Counted from the first letter of the stretch, positions 6,836 to 16,859 are shown. The stretch: DNA of 64,000 nucleotides from Pectobacterium carotovorum (GCA_016415585.1 CP066552.1:3782001-3846000), one strand, 5' to 3'. Notes: generated by a model from the letters alone, not told the origin. A program made the numbers and translations.

Positions 6836-7107
6836 TATTCCCACGGTGATTTCCTGTCTAATAACGCCTGTAACCGTTCATTGGTTGCGACAGGTTTTTC
6901 CAGCGCGGTAATAAAAGCATTAAATTGTGAGTCATCAACCAGAAACAGGCGTTGATCCAATAGCACCTCTTCTGCCTCACGACATGCAGCCTCAAGGATA
7001 AAATCAGTACGTGACTTTGAAAGCAGCTTCGCGGCAACGTCTATCAGTTCCCGTTGTGATGATTTAGCCCGAATGTTGATCGGCGCTTCTTTCGCTTCTG
7101 TTCTCAC
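6835..7107 (-). CDS. DUF1778 antitoxin (TacA-like), second copy
   Basis: Encodes 90 residues. The start is a GTG at 7107 preceded by a perfect AGGAGG (7113-7118). The N-terminus contains INIRAKSSQRELIDVAAKLL, then SKSRTDFILEAACREAEE, the DUF1778 ribbon-helix-helix. It overlaps the toxin start by one base. Likely autoregulated through the adjacent TGTATA/TATACA palindrome. Confidence 0.87.
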   Translation of the reverse strand: MRTEAKEAPINIRAKSSQRELIDVAAKLLSKSRTDFILEAACREAEEVLLDQRLFLVDDSQFNAFITALEKPVATNERLQALLDRKSPWE

Positions 7108-7118
7108 AACCGCCTCCT

Positions 7119-7138
7119 GTATAGCTAATCGTTATACA
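7119..7138. promoter_or_regulatory. Operator candidate of the second DUF1778-GNAT pair
   Basis: TGTATA and TATACA arms are separated by 8 bp directly upstream of the antitoxin RBS. A weaker related site (GTGTAG/CTATACAC) follows at 7155-7175. Such paired sites suit cooperative ribbon-helix-helix binding. Confidence 0.5.
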
Positions 7139-7195
7139 AAAATCATAATCAATTGTGTAGTAAATAGCTATACACTTCTTAAATCTCACTATAGA

Positions 7196-7313
7196 GTGAT
7201 GAGCGACTCATCACCTGTTCACCAACTCACCACCCATTAATCTGTTGATTATTAAAAATAAAAAACTTTGGTGAAGAGGGTGAACAGTTTTGTACAAAAT
7301 CTTTTTATTTTGG
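7196..7313 (+). repeat. ~115-bp dispersed repeat, copy 3 (P4-origin-like)
   Basis: The best-preserved copy. It has the perfect hairpin GTGATGAG/CTCATCAC (7196-7214), CCTGTTCACC at 7214-7223, and an exact GGTGAACAGT at 7279-7288, then an AT-rich tail. It closes the toxin-antitoxin islet on the right. Confidence 0.7.
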
Positions 7314-7409
7314 CTACTGACGGTTACATGACGAACGGCGCTTTACGTCACAGGGAATTTTATCGATCTAGCGGGCGGGAAATAAAACATCCCTCTTATC
7401 TTCGCTAAT

Positions 7410-7778
7410 TTCTTATACACAAATGCTGCCAATTATTACGGCTTTTGCCGTTATCCAGCGTAAAAATTATGCAGCGGTGGGCGTGACCGCCGAGTGAGCG
7501 GCATGGATGCCGCGAAAGTCAGTGCCGCGTCGGACAAAAACGTCAGGGACGTTTTTGAACAGCACTTGTGCTGGCCCGAAGGGCGAGCCACATTTATGGG
7601 GCGAGTAAACGCGTCACTGACGGCTCGAATCGCGGTCATGAACACCGATGGCACCGCGCAGCGGCATAATTTAGCCGGAAGCCTGGGTTCGCAGGGCGGC
7701 GGCGACTGAGCGCCCTGCGTCGGGCGCGTATACGGTATCGCATATGAATAGCGACGGTGTGGCGCACGAAACTGCCCC
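7410..7778 (+). repeat. Large intergenic repeat family A, copy A1, carrying the hairpin module
   Basis: This ~370-bp non-coding element is shared with 26568-26935 (reverse orientation) and, in shorter form, with 19660-19914. It contains stems that differ in sequence between copies but still pair, for example GTCAGTG with CACTGAC here. A ~73-bp hairpin module at 7534-7606 is inserted in the loop of that stem. Open reading frames across it are not conserved between copies. It fills most of the gap before rhiN; 7314-7409 shows nothing recognisable. Confidence 0.75.
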
Positions 7779-7828
7779 TTAGCCAGCATAACCGATATGA
7801 CTAAGAGGCAACGCTCGCGTTAATCCAG

Positions 7829-8974
7829 TTACAGATACACCCGCAGGTATTCCGCCAGACAGAGGATCGCCATCGCCTGACCGTAAGGCATGGAGGTCAG
7901 GGCGATGTTGCGGTAGAAATCCAGATCGTTGCCCATCGCGGTGCCGAATGACACCTGCGTCAGCTCACCGTCCTTATTGACGTGATTAATCACGCCACGA
8001 ATCGCTTTCTCCGCCACCTCAGCGTAGCTCGGGTCGACGTAGCGTTTGCGTACCGCTTTCAGGATACCGTAGGCAAAACCAGCGGTTGCCGAGCTTTCAA
8101 GGTATGAATTCGGATCGTCGATTAGCGTATGCCACAGGCCGCTGTCATCCTGATATTTTGCCAATGCTTCAATCTGGCTTTCCAGCACCTGCAACAGGAA
8201 GCGACGCGTCGCGTTGTGTTCTGGCAGATCCAGCAGTTCGATAAATTCAGGAATAACGATCGTCAACCAGCTGTTGCCACGCGCCCAGCGAGCCTTAGCG
8301 TAGTTGTGCTGCCCTTCGAACGTCCAGCCGTGGAACCACAGGCCGCTTTCGCGATCCATCAGGTATTGCACGTGCAGCAGGAACTGATACGTGGCTTCTT
8401 CTACAAATTCCGGTCGATTTAGCAGCTTGCCGATTTTCGCCAGCGGCAGCACGCTCATCATCAGCGTGTCGTCCCACAGCTGCTGGTGGTTTTCATTGTT
8501 ATAAACAATGTGCTGCAAGCCTTGCTTGTCCGTGCGCGGCATTTCATACATCACCCACTCCGCCCAGCGCTCCAGATACGGCAGCCAGCGGGCATCGCCC
8601 GTTTCTTCATAACGATAAGCCAGCGTCAGGAACGGGCATACGGTGTTCACGTTCTTCGTCGGCGTACCTTCCGCCAGACGCTCGGTAAACCAGTCGTCGA
8701 TGATGGCGCGCATCTGCTCATCACCCGTTTGCTGGTAATACTGATAAATCCCGTACAGCCCGATGCCGTGCGTCCATTCCCATCCCGCCCAGCCTTTGGT
8801 ATCAATCACACGACCATCGTCCAGCCGTAACAAGAACTCACCGGTTTTGTCCTCAATATTCACCAGATTGTCGGTGATACGGCAAATCAGCGCTTTCAGA
8901 TCCTCGCGGGAGATGAAGCGTTCTGGCTGACGTAAAAGCGGGCTATGTTTTACACTGAATACGGTCATAGTCAT
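7829..8974 (-). CDS. rhiN: Unsaturated rhamnogalacturonyl hydrolase, GH105
   Basis: Encodes 381 residues. The (alpha/alpha)6-barrel family signature is clear: WEWTHGIGLYGIYQYYQQTG, HQQLWDDTLMMSVLPLAKIG with the likely catalytic aspartate, and KARWARGNSWLTIVIPEFIE. No signal peptide, so it acts in the cytoplasm. GH105 enzymes remove the unsaturated galacturonyl residue left by lyases from rhamnogalacturonan oligomers. It sits 37 bp downstream of the transporter rhiT, forming a rhiTN operon as in Dickeya. ATG 8968 is an equally possible start. Confidence 0.9.
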   Translation of the reverse strand: MTMTVFSVKHSPLLRQPERFISREDLKALICRITDNLVNIEDKTGEFLLRLDDGRVIDTKGWAGWEWTHGIGLYGIYQYYQQTGDEQMRAIIDDWFTERLAEGTPTKNVNTVCPFLTLAYRYEETGDARWLPYLERWAEWVMYEMPRTDKQGLQHIVYNNENHQQLWDDTLMMSVLPLAKIGKLLNRPEFVEEATYQFLLHVQYLMDRESGLWFHGWTFEGQHNYAKARWARGNSWLTIVIPEFIELLDLPEHNATRRFLLQVLESQIEALAKYQDDSGLWHTLIDDPNSYLESSATAGFAYGILKAVRKRYVDPSYAEVAEKAIRGVINHVNKDGELTQVSFGTAMGNDLDFYRNIALTSMPYGQAMAILCLAEYLRVYL

Positions 8975-9011
8975 TCATCCAATTGAGTTATCAGTTAACA
9001 GTTCAATACAG

Positions 9012-10571
9012 TTACGGCTGTGTGGCGTGCGTGACCGGCTTGTCGCCTTTGTGGCGGTTCAGATAGCCGATATTGTTGTTGCCCCACAGCGATTCATACG
9101 GCATACCAGCCAGCATTTCGACCGTTGCGCGCGCCTGCGGCGTAATCTTCTCCGGCACAGGACGCCCGGCTTCACGCATTTTCAGCGTCTCTTCACGCAA
9201 CACGCTGTGCGTTTGCAGGTTGAGTTTAAAGCGCAGAGAAACCAGGAAGCCCAGCGCCAGCACGCCCACGGTGCCGAAGCTCAAAATCATCAGAATCGTG
9301 TGGCTGACGCCCGGTGCCTGTACGCTTTGCCCGGATACGAAGCCGGAGAGCTGTAACACCACGCCCACCAGCATCACCGCACCAGCCTGAGAGGCTTTGC
9401 GAGTCAGCGTCATAATCCCGGCGAAGATCCCTTCGCGACGCTGTGCGGTGATCACTTCATCCACATCCGCGATGTAAGTGTAGGTGTTCCACGGTACGTA
9501 GTTGATCCCGCCGCGCCCGATGCCCGCCAGCGCAGAAATCAACAGCAGCAGAGAGAAGGTGTCATGCAGACCGCTGTACCACAGGACCGCATAGGAAAGC
9601 GCACTCACGCCAAAAAGGCACACGACCAATCGGTAAGACGGGGCCGGCCCAAAGCGAATACACAGCGGAATCATGCCGATAACCGCGATAAATTGCAGAA
9701 TCGCCATCGTTCCCATCAGGTTCGACGCCATCGTCGGGCTTTGCATCAGCACAAAGACCACGTAGTAAGTGAACACGGCGTTAAACACGTCCTGCGCGAT
9801 ATACCCGCCCAGATACATTCCGAGATGCTGACGGAAAATACGAATACGCAGAGTGGAAACCAGCTCAACGTTCAGCCGTTTCAGGCTTTGGCCTAACGTC
9901 AGAGACTGACGCTCTTTCTCCGCCCGCAGCGACGCTTCCGACATCTGATCGCGCGGCCGTTCCCAGGTAAAGAAATAGACCAGCGTCAGCACCAGCGCAC
10001 AGATAACGGAGAACACCAGACTCGAATAGAAGAAGGACACCGCATTGTCTTTGCCAAAGTAGCCCAGCAGGATGCCCGGCAGAAACGCGGCCAAAATCGC
10101 AGACAGCTGCGCCAGCGCGATACGTGCGCCGGAGAACTTGGTCTTCTGTTTGAAGTCATCAGTCATTTCCGGCACCAGCGTTTCATACGGCACCAGCACC
10201 ATCGTATAAACGACATCGAACAGCAGGTACGTCAGCAGATAGTACCAATAGCCCATATCCCCGACCCACATGAAGCTGTAGCTGAACACGAAGGGAATAC
10301 CGAGCAGAATAAAGAACTTACGGCGGCCAAAGCGTTTGCCCAGCCAGGTTGAACCAAAGTTATCGGTCAGGAAGCCCATCAGCGGGCTGACGACGGCATC
10401 GAGCACGCGCGCCATCGCAAAAATAAACGTTGCCTCAATCGGCGTTAAGCCACAGAACGTGGTGTAAAAATAGAGTAACCAGGCAGCCGTCAGCGCGGTG
10501 GTACCCGCACCAAGAAAGTCCCCTGAACCGTAGGCTAAATAGTTAGCCAAACCGATCTTACGCGTTTTCAT
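9012..10571 (-). CDS. rhiT: Rhamnogalacturonide transporter, GPH/MFS family
   Basis: Encodes 519 residues from ATG 10571 (MKTRKIGLANYLAYGSGDF), chosen because GGGGAAGG precedes it at proper spacing. The frame stays open upstream to 10817, but that ~80-residue extension is Arg/Lys-rich and unlike the family. It has about twelve membrane segments with GPH-type loops (LGKRFGRRKFF). It imports oligogalacturonide-rhamnose fragments released outside the cell for RhiN to process. First gene of the rhiTN operon. Confidence 0.88.
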   Translation of the reverse strand: MKTRKIGLANYLAYGSGDFLGAGTTALTAAWLLYFYTTFCGLTPIEATFIFAMARVLDAVVSPLMGFLTDNFGSTWLGKRFGRRKFFILLGIPFVFSYSFMWVGDMGYWYYLLTYLLFDVVYTMVLVPYETLVPEMTDDFKQKTKFSGARIALAQLSAILAAFLPGILLGYFGKDNAVSFFYSSLVFSVICALVLTLVYFFTWERPRDQMSEASLRAEKERQSLTLGQSLKRLNVELVSTLRIRIFRQHLGMYLGGYIAQDVFNAVFTYYVVFVLMQSPTMASNLMGTMAILQFIAVIGMIPLCIRFGPAPSYRLVVCLFGVSALSYAVLWYSGLHDTFSLLLLISALAGIGRGGINYVPWNTYTYIADVDEVITAQRREGIFAGIMTLTRKASQAGAVMLVGVVLQLSGFVSGQSVQAPGVSHTILMILSFGTVGVLALGFLVSLRFKLNLQTHSVLREETLKMREAGRPVPEKITPQARATVEMLAGMPYESLWGNNNIGYLNRHKGDKPVTHATQP

Positions 10572-10739
10572 CGCCATCCTTCCCCGAACATTTTTAATTA
10601 TGAAGGTGTCACGCTGATACGGTAGCGCCCGGCGATCGTGAAAACCTTTGCGCTTTTGCCACCACGCGCCCCACGCTGGCAGCACAGGGAAGATTGGTGC
10701 GATCCGCTTCAAAGATTTTATAAAAAGCGATTTTAACTG

Positions 10740-10759
10740 AACGAAACTAGCAGTTCGTT
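10740..10759. promoter_or_regulatory. Near-palindromic site upstream of rhiT, possible KdgR-like operator
   Basis: AACGAAACTAGCAGTTCGTT is a near-perfect inverted repeat about 170 bp upstream of the rhiT start. KdgR, the pectinolysis repressor of soft-rot bacteria, binds palindromes with GAAAC/GTTTC cores. The match here is only partial, so the call is weak. The rest of 10572-10873 shows no gene. Confidence 0.3.
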
Positions 10760-10873
10760 TATGGCGATCACAGGATAGAAGATAGGAAGTCAGCGGGAAG
10801 AAGGGCAACGTCGCCAACGGACGTTGCCTTGTGATGTCTTGAAAAATGGCGTTTTTTTTAGCAGAGACTAGCG

Positions 10874-11764
10874 CTATTCAGCGTGCTGCAGTCGCCACAG
10901 GAAGGTTTGCCGCGCGTGGGCTAAACGCGGCTGGCGCAGAGCACCTGGCACCCAGGCCAGATAGTAATCCAGCTGCGTTGTGCCAACGGGAGGCGGAATA
11001 ATGGCAAGCTCCCCCGCATCCAGCAGGTCCTGACATAAATACACCGGCATCACCGTCCAGCCAAATCCACTGGTTAGCACGCGACGCAGCGCACGCAGAT
11101 CCTGACTCACCACGGCAGGCACCAGTCCCTTCTCCTCCATGCGGTTCTTCTTCAACCAGTGATCGATTAGAGGAAACTCAAGGTCATACGCCAGCATCGG
11201 TTCCTGCGCCATCGCCTGCGGCAGATCGCCCGTCTGCAATAGTCGTTCGACAATCGCAGGCGCCGCCACCGCCTGTAATGTCGCACTCTTCAACAGATCG
11301 CTTTTCAACCGCTTATCCGTCACCGGGTGCGCCGTTATGCCCAAATCACAGTGCCCTTCAAGCAGCATTTGTTTAATCAAATCGCCGTCGCCAGTATGCA
11401 TGTGCACCCGCACACCCGCTTCAAGCAGCGGTAACAGCTGTTCCGACACCACTTCGGCCATGAAATCCGCATGGCCAATGATATGCAGCGTCCCCGCGAC
11501 GTCCATCGATCTTGCGCGGGCGGAAGCCAGCGCCGCCTCGGCCTCATCGAGCTTGTCCCCCAGATCCGCCGCTAAGTCGTCTGCCGCCGACGTTGGCGTT
11601 ACGCCATTTGCCTGACGTTCAAAAAGCCGCCGCCCCACCGCCACCTCCAGCCCGGCAATATGCTGCGATACCGCAGGCTGAGTCAGATTGAGCGCGCGTG
11701 ACGCACCGCTAATTGAGCGCTGCCGATAGACTTCCACAAACGTGCGTAGACGGATAAGTGACAT
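10874..11764 (-). CDS. LysR-family transcriptional regulator
   Basis: Encodes 296 residues. The N-terminal helix-turn-helix is typical (LRTFVEVYRQRSISGASRAL, then NLTQPAVSQHIAGLE), followed by a periplasmic-binding-like effector domain from about residue 90. It is divergent from the aldehyde dehydrogenase at 12060, so it probably controls that gene and the DJ-1 protein after it. An ERIC element fills the shared promoter region, ending only 18 bp from this start codon. The effector is unknown. Confidence 0.85.
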   Translation of the reverse strand: MSLIRLRTFVEVYRQRSISGASRALNLTQPAVSQHIAGLEVAVGRRLFERQANGVTPTSAADDLAADLGDKLDEAEAALASARARSMDVAGTLHIIGHADFMAEVVSEQLLPLLEAGVRVHMHTGDGDLIKQMLLEGHCDLGITAHPVTDKRLKSDLLKSATLQAVAAPAIVERLLQTGDLPQAMAQEPMLAYDLEFPLIDHWLKKNRMEEKGLVPAVVSQDLRALRRVLTSGFGWTVMPVYLCQDLLDAGELAIIPPPVGTTQLDYYLAWVPGALRQPRLAHARQTFLWRLQHAE

Positions 11765-11782
11765 ACGATACCTATAGATATT

Positions 11783-11908
<126 letters not shown>

Positions 11909-12059
11909 GGGCCATAAAATTATTTATACCCCCCGAATAATAATCTTGTTGGCGGGCGGATCAACCCCTGCCGTATCCTTTACCCCATCTTGAGTGACCC
12001 GGAAAACCCGGCTAACTTTCTGTTTTCTCTGGTACTCGACGACGAAAAGGAGACAAAAC

Positions 12060-13478
12060 ATGTCGACACAACAATCCAAAAAGGATTTACACGCTATCCT
12101 GAATACGATGAAGCGCGCTCACATTGCCTCTGGCCCCGCCGATGCCTCACTGCGTCAAGATCGCTTACAGCGCAGCATCAACCTGCTCCGTGAAAACCAT
12201 GCGGCGCTCGCGCAGGCTATGAGTGACGATTTCGGCCATCGCAGCCTGTATCACTCTTTCGCCGCCGACATCGGCATCACGCTGAAAATACTCCAGAACG
12301 CCATCGACAACGTTGAACGCTGGATGCAGCCAGAACCCGTGGATGAGCCCGCTCCCAGCATGCAGGCATGGATTCAACATCAGCCTTTGGGCGTGATTGG
12401 CGTGATCAGCCCGTGGAACTTCCCGGTGAATCTGTCGTTCGGCCCGCTGGCTGACATTTTTGCTGCCGGTAATACCGCAATTCTGAAACCGTCAGAGCTC
12501 ACGCCGCGTACGTCTGAGCTGCTGGCGGAGTTGATTGCCCACTATTTTGATCCGCTGGAATTGGCCGTGGTGCTGGGTGATGCAGAAATCGGTCAAGCAT
12601 TCAGCGAGCTGCCGTTCGATCATCTGGTCTTCACCGGCAGCACCGCCGTTGGGAAACTGGTGATGCGCGCGGCGGCAGAGAATCTGGTGCCGGTCACGCT
12701 GGAGCTGGGTGGCAAATCACCGGTCGTAATTGATAGCAGCGCGGATATCACTGAAGCCGTTGAACGCACGCTGACGGTGAAAACCTTCAACGCCGGACAA
12801 ATCTGCCTGTCGCCGGACTATGTTCTGCTGCCCGAAGGTCAAGAGCAGGCTTTCCGCGATGCCGCAAAAGCCTTTATGCAGAAAAGCTTCCCGACGTTAC
12901 AGGCGAATCCAGATTACACGTCTATCATTGCTGACAGACATTACGATCGTTTGATCCGCATCCTGAAAGAGGCTGAGCAGCAAGGCGCGACGGTCGTCAG
13001 TCTGGCACCGGAAGGCGAAGCGCCCTACGACGCCAAAAGCCGTAAGATTGCCCCGCATCTGGTGTTCGGCGTAAGCGATGAGATGACGATCATGCAGGAA
13101 GAAATTTTCGGCCCGCTGCTGCCCATCAAAACCTATCAGGCCGCAGAGGAACCGATTCACTACATCAATGCGCATCCACGTCCGCTGGCGGCCTATCTGT
13201 TCAGCAACGATGAAGCCATGCAGCAACGCTTCGCCAGCAGAACGACATCAGGCGCGCTGGTCATCAACGATGTGATGACGCACGTATCGATCGACACACT
13301 TCCGTTCGGCGGCGTTGGCGCATCCGGCATCGGCGCGTATCACGGCGTTCACGGATTCCGCCGTTTCAGCCACGCCAAACCGATTGTCATACAAAGTGAA
13401 GATGGCGCGTCTAACCTGACACTGCGTGCGCCTTACCATGAGAAACAAGACGCGATTGTCGCCGCCCTGAAAGGGTAA
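12060..13478 (+). CDS. NAD(P)-dependent aldehyde dehydrogenase, coniferyl-aldehyde-dehydrogenase-like
   Basis: Encodes 472 residues from ATG 12060, which has AAAAGGAG upstream; the frame opens earlier at 11994 without support. Motifs include GVIGVISPWNFPVNLSFGPL, FTGSTAVGKLVM (cofactor), LELGGKSPVVI with the catalytic glutamate, and FNAGQICLSPDY with the active cysteine. The lack of an extended N-terminus and the QICLSPDY context match the coniferyl aldehyde dehydrogenase branch, which oxidises aromatic aldehydes. A role on plant phenolics is plausible but inferred. Followed 44 bp later by a DJ-1/PfpI gene, likely the same operon. Confidence 0.82.
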   Translation: MSTQQSKKDLHAILNTMKRAHIASGPADASLRQDRLQRSINLLRENHAALAQAMSDDFGHRSLYHSFAADIGITLKILQNAIDNVERWMQPEPVDEPAPSMQAWIQHQPLGVIGVISPWNFPVNLSFGPLADIFAAGNTAILKPSELTPRTSELLAELIAHYFDPLELAVVLGDAEIGQAFSELPFDHLVFTGSTAVGKLVMRAAAENLVPVTLELGGKSPVVIDSSADITEAVERTLTVKTFNAGQICLSPDYVLLPEGQEQAFRDAAKAFMQKSFPTLQANPDYTSIIADRHYDRLIRILKEAEQQGATVVSLAPEGEAPYDAKSRKIAPHLVFGVSDEMTIMQEEIFGPLLPIKTYQAAEEPIHYINAHPRPLAAYLFSNDEAMQQRFASRTTSGALVINDVMTHVSIDTLPFGGVGASGIGAYHGVHGFRRFSHAKPIVIQSEDGASNLTLRAPYHEKQDAIVAALKG

Positions 13479-13522
13479 CCAGCGTCTATTCACCCGATCA
13501 TCCTGCAACCCTAGAGAGAAAA

Positions 13523-14203
13523 ATGATGAAAATTTTAATGGTACTGACTTCTCACGACAAACTGGGCAACACGGGTAATAAAACCGGCTTCTGGCTGGAA
13601 GAGTTTGCCGCCCCTTATTACACCTTTAAAGACGCAGGTGCCGAGCTGGTGCTCGCCTCCCCTGCTGGCGGCCAGCCGCCTCTTGACCCGAAAAGCGATT
13701 TGGCCGATTTTCAAACCGAACTGACGCACCGTTTTAAAGCCGACCCGGCTGCGCAACAGGAACTGGCGAATACGGTAAAACTGGATACCGTCAGCGAACA
13801 GGATTTCGATGCGGTCTTCTATCCCGGTGGTCACGGCCCGTTGTGGGATCTGGCAGAATCGCCAGTCTCTATCGCGCTCATCGAAGCTTTTGTGCGCGCC
13901 AACAAGCCGACCGGTTTTGTCTGCCACGCTCCGGGCGTACTGATTCATGTAAAAGCAGAAAATGGCGATGCACTGATTAAAGGCCGCAAAGTGACAGGCT
14001 TCACCAACGGTGAAGAAGCGGCGGTTCAGTTGACGGACGTGGTGCCTTTCCTGATTGAAGATGAATTCAAGAAACTCGGCGGGCTCTACGAAAAAGGCCC
14101 AGATTGGGCACCGTACCTCGTTGAAGACGGCAAGCTGATCACCGGTCAGAACCCAGCCAGCTCGGAAGTGGTCGCTAAAGCGATTCTCAAACAGTTAGCT
14201 TAA
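13523..14203 (+). CDS. DJ-1/PfpI superfamily protein (Hsp31-like glyoxalase/chaperone)
   Basis: Encodes 226 residues. The nucleophile elbow GFVCHAPG places Cys134-His135, with Glu27 in WLEEFAAPY as partner and FYPGGHGPLWDL as the second conserved loop. Relatives act as glutathione-independent methylglyoxal glyoxalases or redox chaperones in the cytoplasm. Cotranscription with an aldehyde dehydrogenase suggests a shared role in reactive-aldehyde defence. Two adjacent ATGs (13523, 13526) follow AGAGAG. Confidence 0.85.
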   Translation: MMKILMVLTSHDKLGNTGNKTGFWLEEFAAPYYTFKDAGAELVLASPAGGQPPLDPKSDLADFQTELTHRFKADPAAQQELANTVKLDTVSEQDFDAVFYPGGHGPLWDLAESPVSIALIEAFVRANKPTGFVCHAPGVLIHVKAENGDALIKGRKVTGFTNGEEAAVQLTDVVPFLIEDEFKKLGGLYEKGPDWAPYLVEDGKLITGQNPASSEVVAKAILKQLA

Positions 14204-14280
14204 CCCGCGCTATACCCTACATCAATCAGGTGGCAAGAGAAGAAAAAATTCGTCGTGAATGAATTTGACCAGCCAACAGT

Positions 14281-14396
14281 TGGGCTTCAGTGGGAGACCG
14301 GATGTTTTTCACTGAAGCCCAAATCACTTACTCGAGTCAGTGATTTGGGCGACTGGCAAATTTTTCTGGGACAGATTTGAACGAGATTTGCAGTGT
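14281..14396. repeat. Overlapping hairpins; probable decayed ERIC/module fragment
   Basis: TGGGCTTCAGTG (14281-14292) pairs perfectly with CACTGAAGCCCA (14310-14321). CCCAAATCACT (14318-14328) pairs perfectly with AGTGATTTGGG (14339-14349). The two stems share CCCA and cannot both form fully. The stretch from 14323 resembles the ERIC centre followed by the start of the hairpin module (GACAGATTTGAACGAGATTTGC). The rest of 14204-14583 is AT-rich with no gene. Confidence 0.5.
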
Positions 14397-14583
14397 ATCC
14401 ACAGGGTGAGGCGCACTGAGTAACACTGCCAATATACATGTAACTAAAATATTACGAATATAAATATTTACATATGCATATGATACAAATATGAATTTAA
14501 GAAAATAAAGCATTTTTTTACAGCCACAAATAAATAAACCGGTCAATAATACTAATTACACACATTAACGTAATTAGGTATAT

Positions 14584-15387
14584 ATGGTGAAAGCATCAAT
14601 GTCCTCACGTCAAAATCTTCCAGCCCCTTTAGCCTCCGGCACTTCACCTAATAATCAAGAATATCGTACTGTTATAGATGAAACGACCATCGAGAAAATC
14701 AGCTTCATTATTAATTCAGAAGTCACCACATCACCAGGTAAAAGCAGAGGAGAAATTATCGGTCAGGTATCATCAGCCTTCCTCAATACGCCCTACAAAG
14801 CAGGCACACTAATTGGTTCTCCTGAAGAAGCTGAGGCATTGGTTGCTGATTTCAACGGCGTAGACTGTTTCACGCTCGCAGATTACGTTGAAGCACTCAG
14901 TCAGAGCCAAGATCAAACATCATTTCTGAAAAATCTCGTCAAGACACGCTATATCGACTGTCGTGTCACCTACCTTACCCGCCGCCACTTTTTTACTGAC
15001 TGGAGTACCAAGAATCCACATAACGCTCTGGATATAACCGCAGATATCAGTCCAAATTATGACACTGTCAATAAACGACTTAATTATAACCCGCAGGGCG
15101 GGGAATATGTTAAAGGATTAGGAATTATCCCGCGGGCAATAAATTTCATCCCAGGCAATTTAATTGATGCGCAGGTAATCAGCCATCTGAAAACAGGCGA
15201 TTACGTAGGTGTTTATTCACCGCTTGAAGGACTGGATGTTTCACACGTAGGGATCGCCATCCATCAGGATAACACCCTATGGTTCAGAAACGCTTCTTCG
15301 CTCGAAACAAACAGAAAAGTTGTCGACTCGCCATTTCTTGAATATATGCGCTCAAAACCGGGAATGGTTGTTCTTCGAACCTTGTAG
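14584..15387 (+). CDS. DUF1460 protein (NlpC/P60-like amidase fold), no signal peptide
   Basis: Encodes 267 residues. FNGVDCFTLADYVEAL places a likely catalytic Cys95 and LDVSHVGIAIHQ a His221, the papain-like pair of the DUF1460 family, annotated as N-acetylmuramoyl-L-alanine amidase-like. The first ~25 residues are Ser/Pro/Thr-rich and polar with no signal peptide, unlike a periplasmic wall hydrolase. It stands alone after an AT-rich leader, which suggests horizontal acquisition. An effector exported by another route is possible but unsupported; no hrp-box was seen upstream. Confidence 0.7.
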   Translation: MVKASMSSRQNLPAPLASGTSPNNQEYRTVIDETTIEKISFIINSEVTTSPGKSRGEIIGQVSSAFLNTPYKAGTLIGSPEEAEALVADFNGVDCFTLADYVEALSQSQDQTSFLKNLVKTRYIDCRVTYLTRRHFFTDWSTKNPHNALDITADISPNYDTVNKRLNYNPQGGEYVKGLGIIPRAINFIPGNLIDAQVISHLKTGDYVGVYSPLEGLDVSHVGIAIHQDNTLWFRNASSLETNRKVVDSPFLEYMRSKPGMVVLRTL

Positions 15388-15406
15388 TGATACGCAGTCG
15401 AAAAAA

Positions 15407-15434
15407 ATCCAGAAACGTTTTCACGCTTCTGGAT
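15407..15434. terminator. Bidirectional terminator between the DUF1460 gene and eno
   Basis: ATCCAGAA and TTCTGGAT form the stem, flanked by A-runs on the left and T-runs on the right, so it can serve both convergent genes. A second, weaker hairpin (ATCAGG/CCTGAT) lies at 15462-15488, nearer eno. Confidence 0.75.
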
Positions 15435-15504
15435 TTTTATAGTTAATCACGCTGGGCGCGTATCAGGCCGCTTTCTCAGCGACCTGATAACGCCAGAGGC
15501 GTAA

Positions 15505-16833
<1,329 letters not shown>

Positions 16834-16859
16834 TTAGATAGAACTAAAACCCTAGACGA

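Noticed and set aside
7451..7789. Open reading frames across repeat A1 on both strands
   Set aside because: The frames are not kept in A2 and A3, while stem pairing is; they look like chance ORFs in GC-rich DNA.
10572..10817. N-terminal extension of the rhiT reading frame by ~80 residues
   Set aside because: Composition is unlike the transporter family and the ATG at 10571 has a good ribosome binding site and a family-like start.
11994..12059. Upstream extension of the aldehyde dehydrogenase start
   Set aside because: The ATG at 12060 has AAAAGGAG upstream, and the extension is unlike the family.
14204..14583. Possible hrp-box for a type III effector upstream of the DUF1460 gene
   Set aside because: No GGAACC-type box with a properly spaced CCAC was found.
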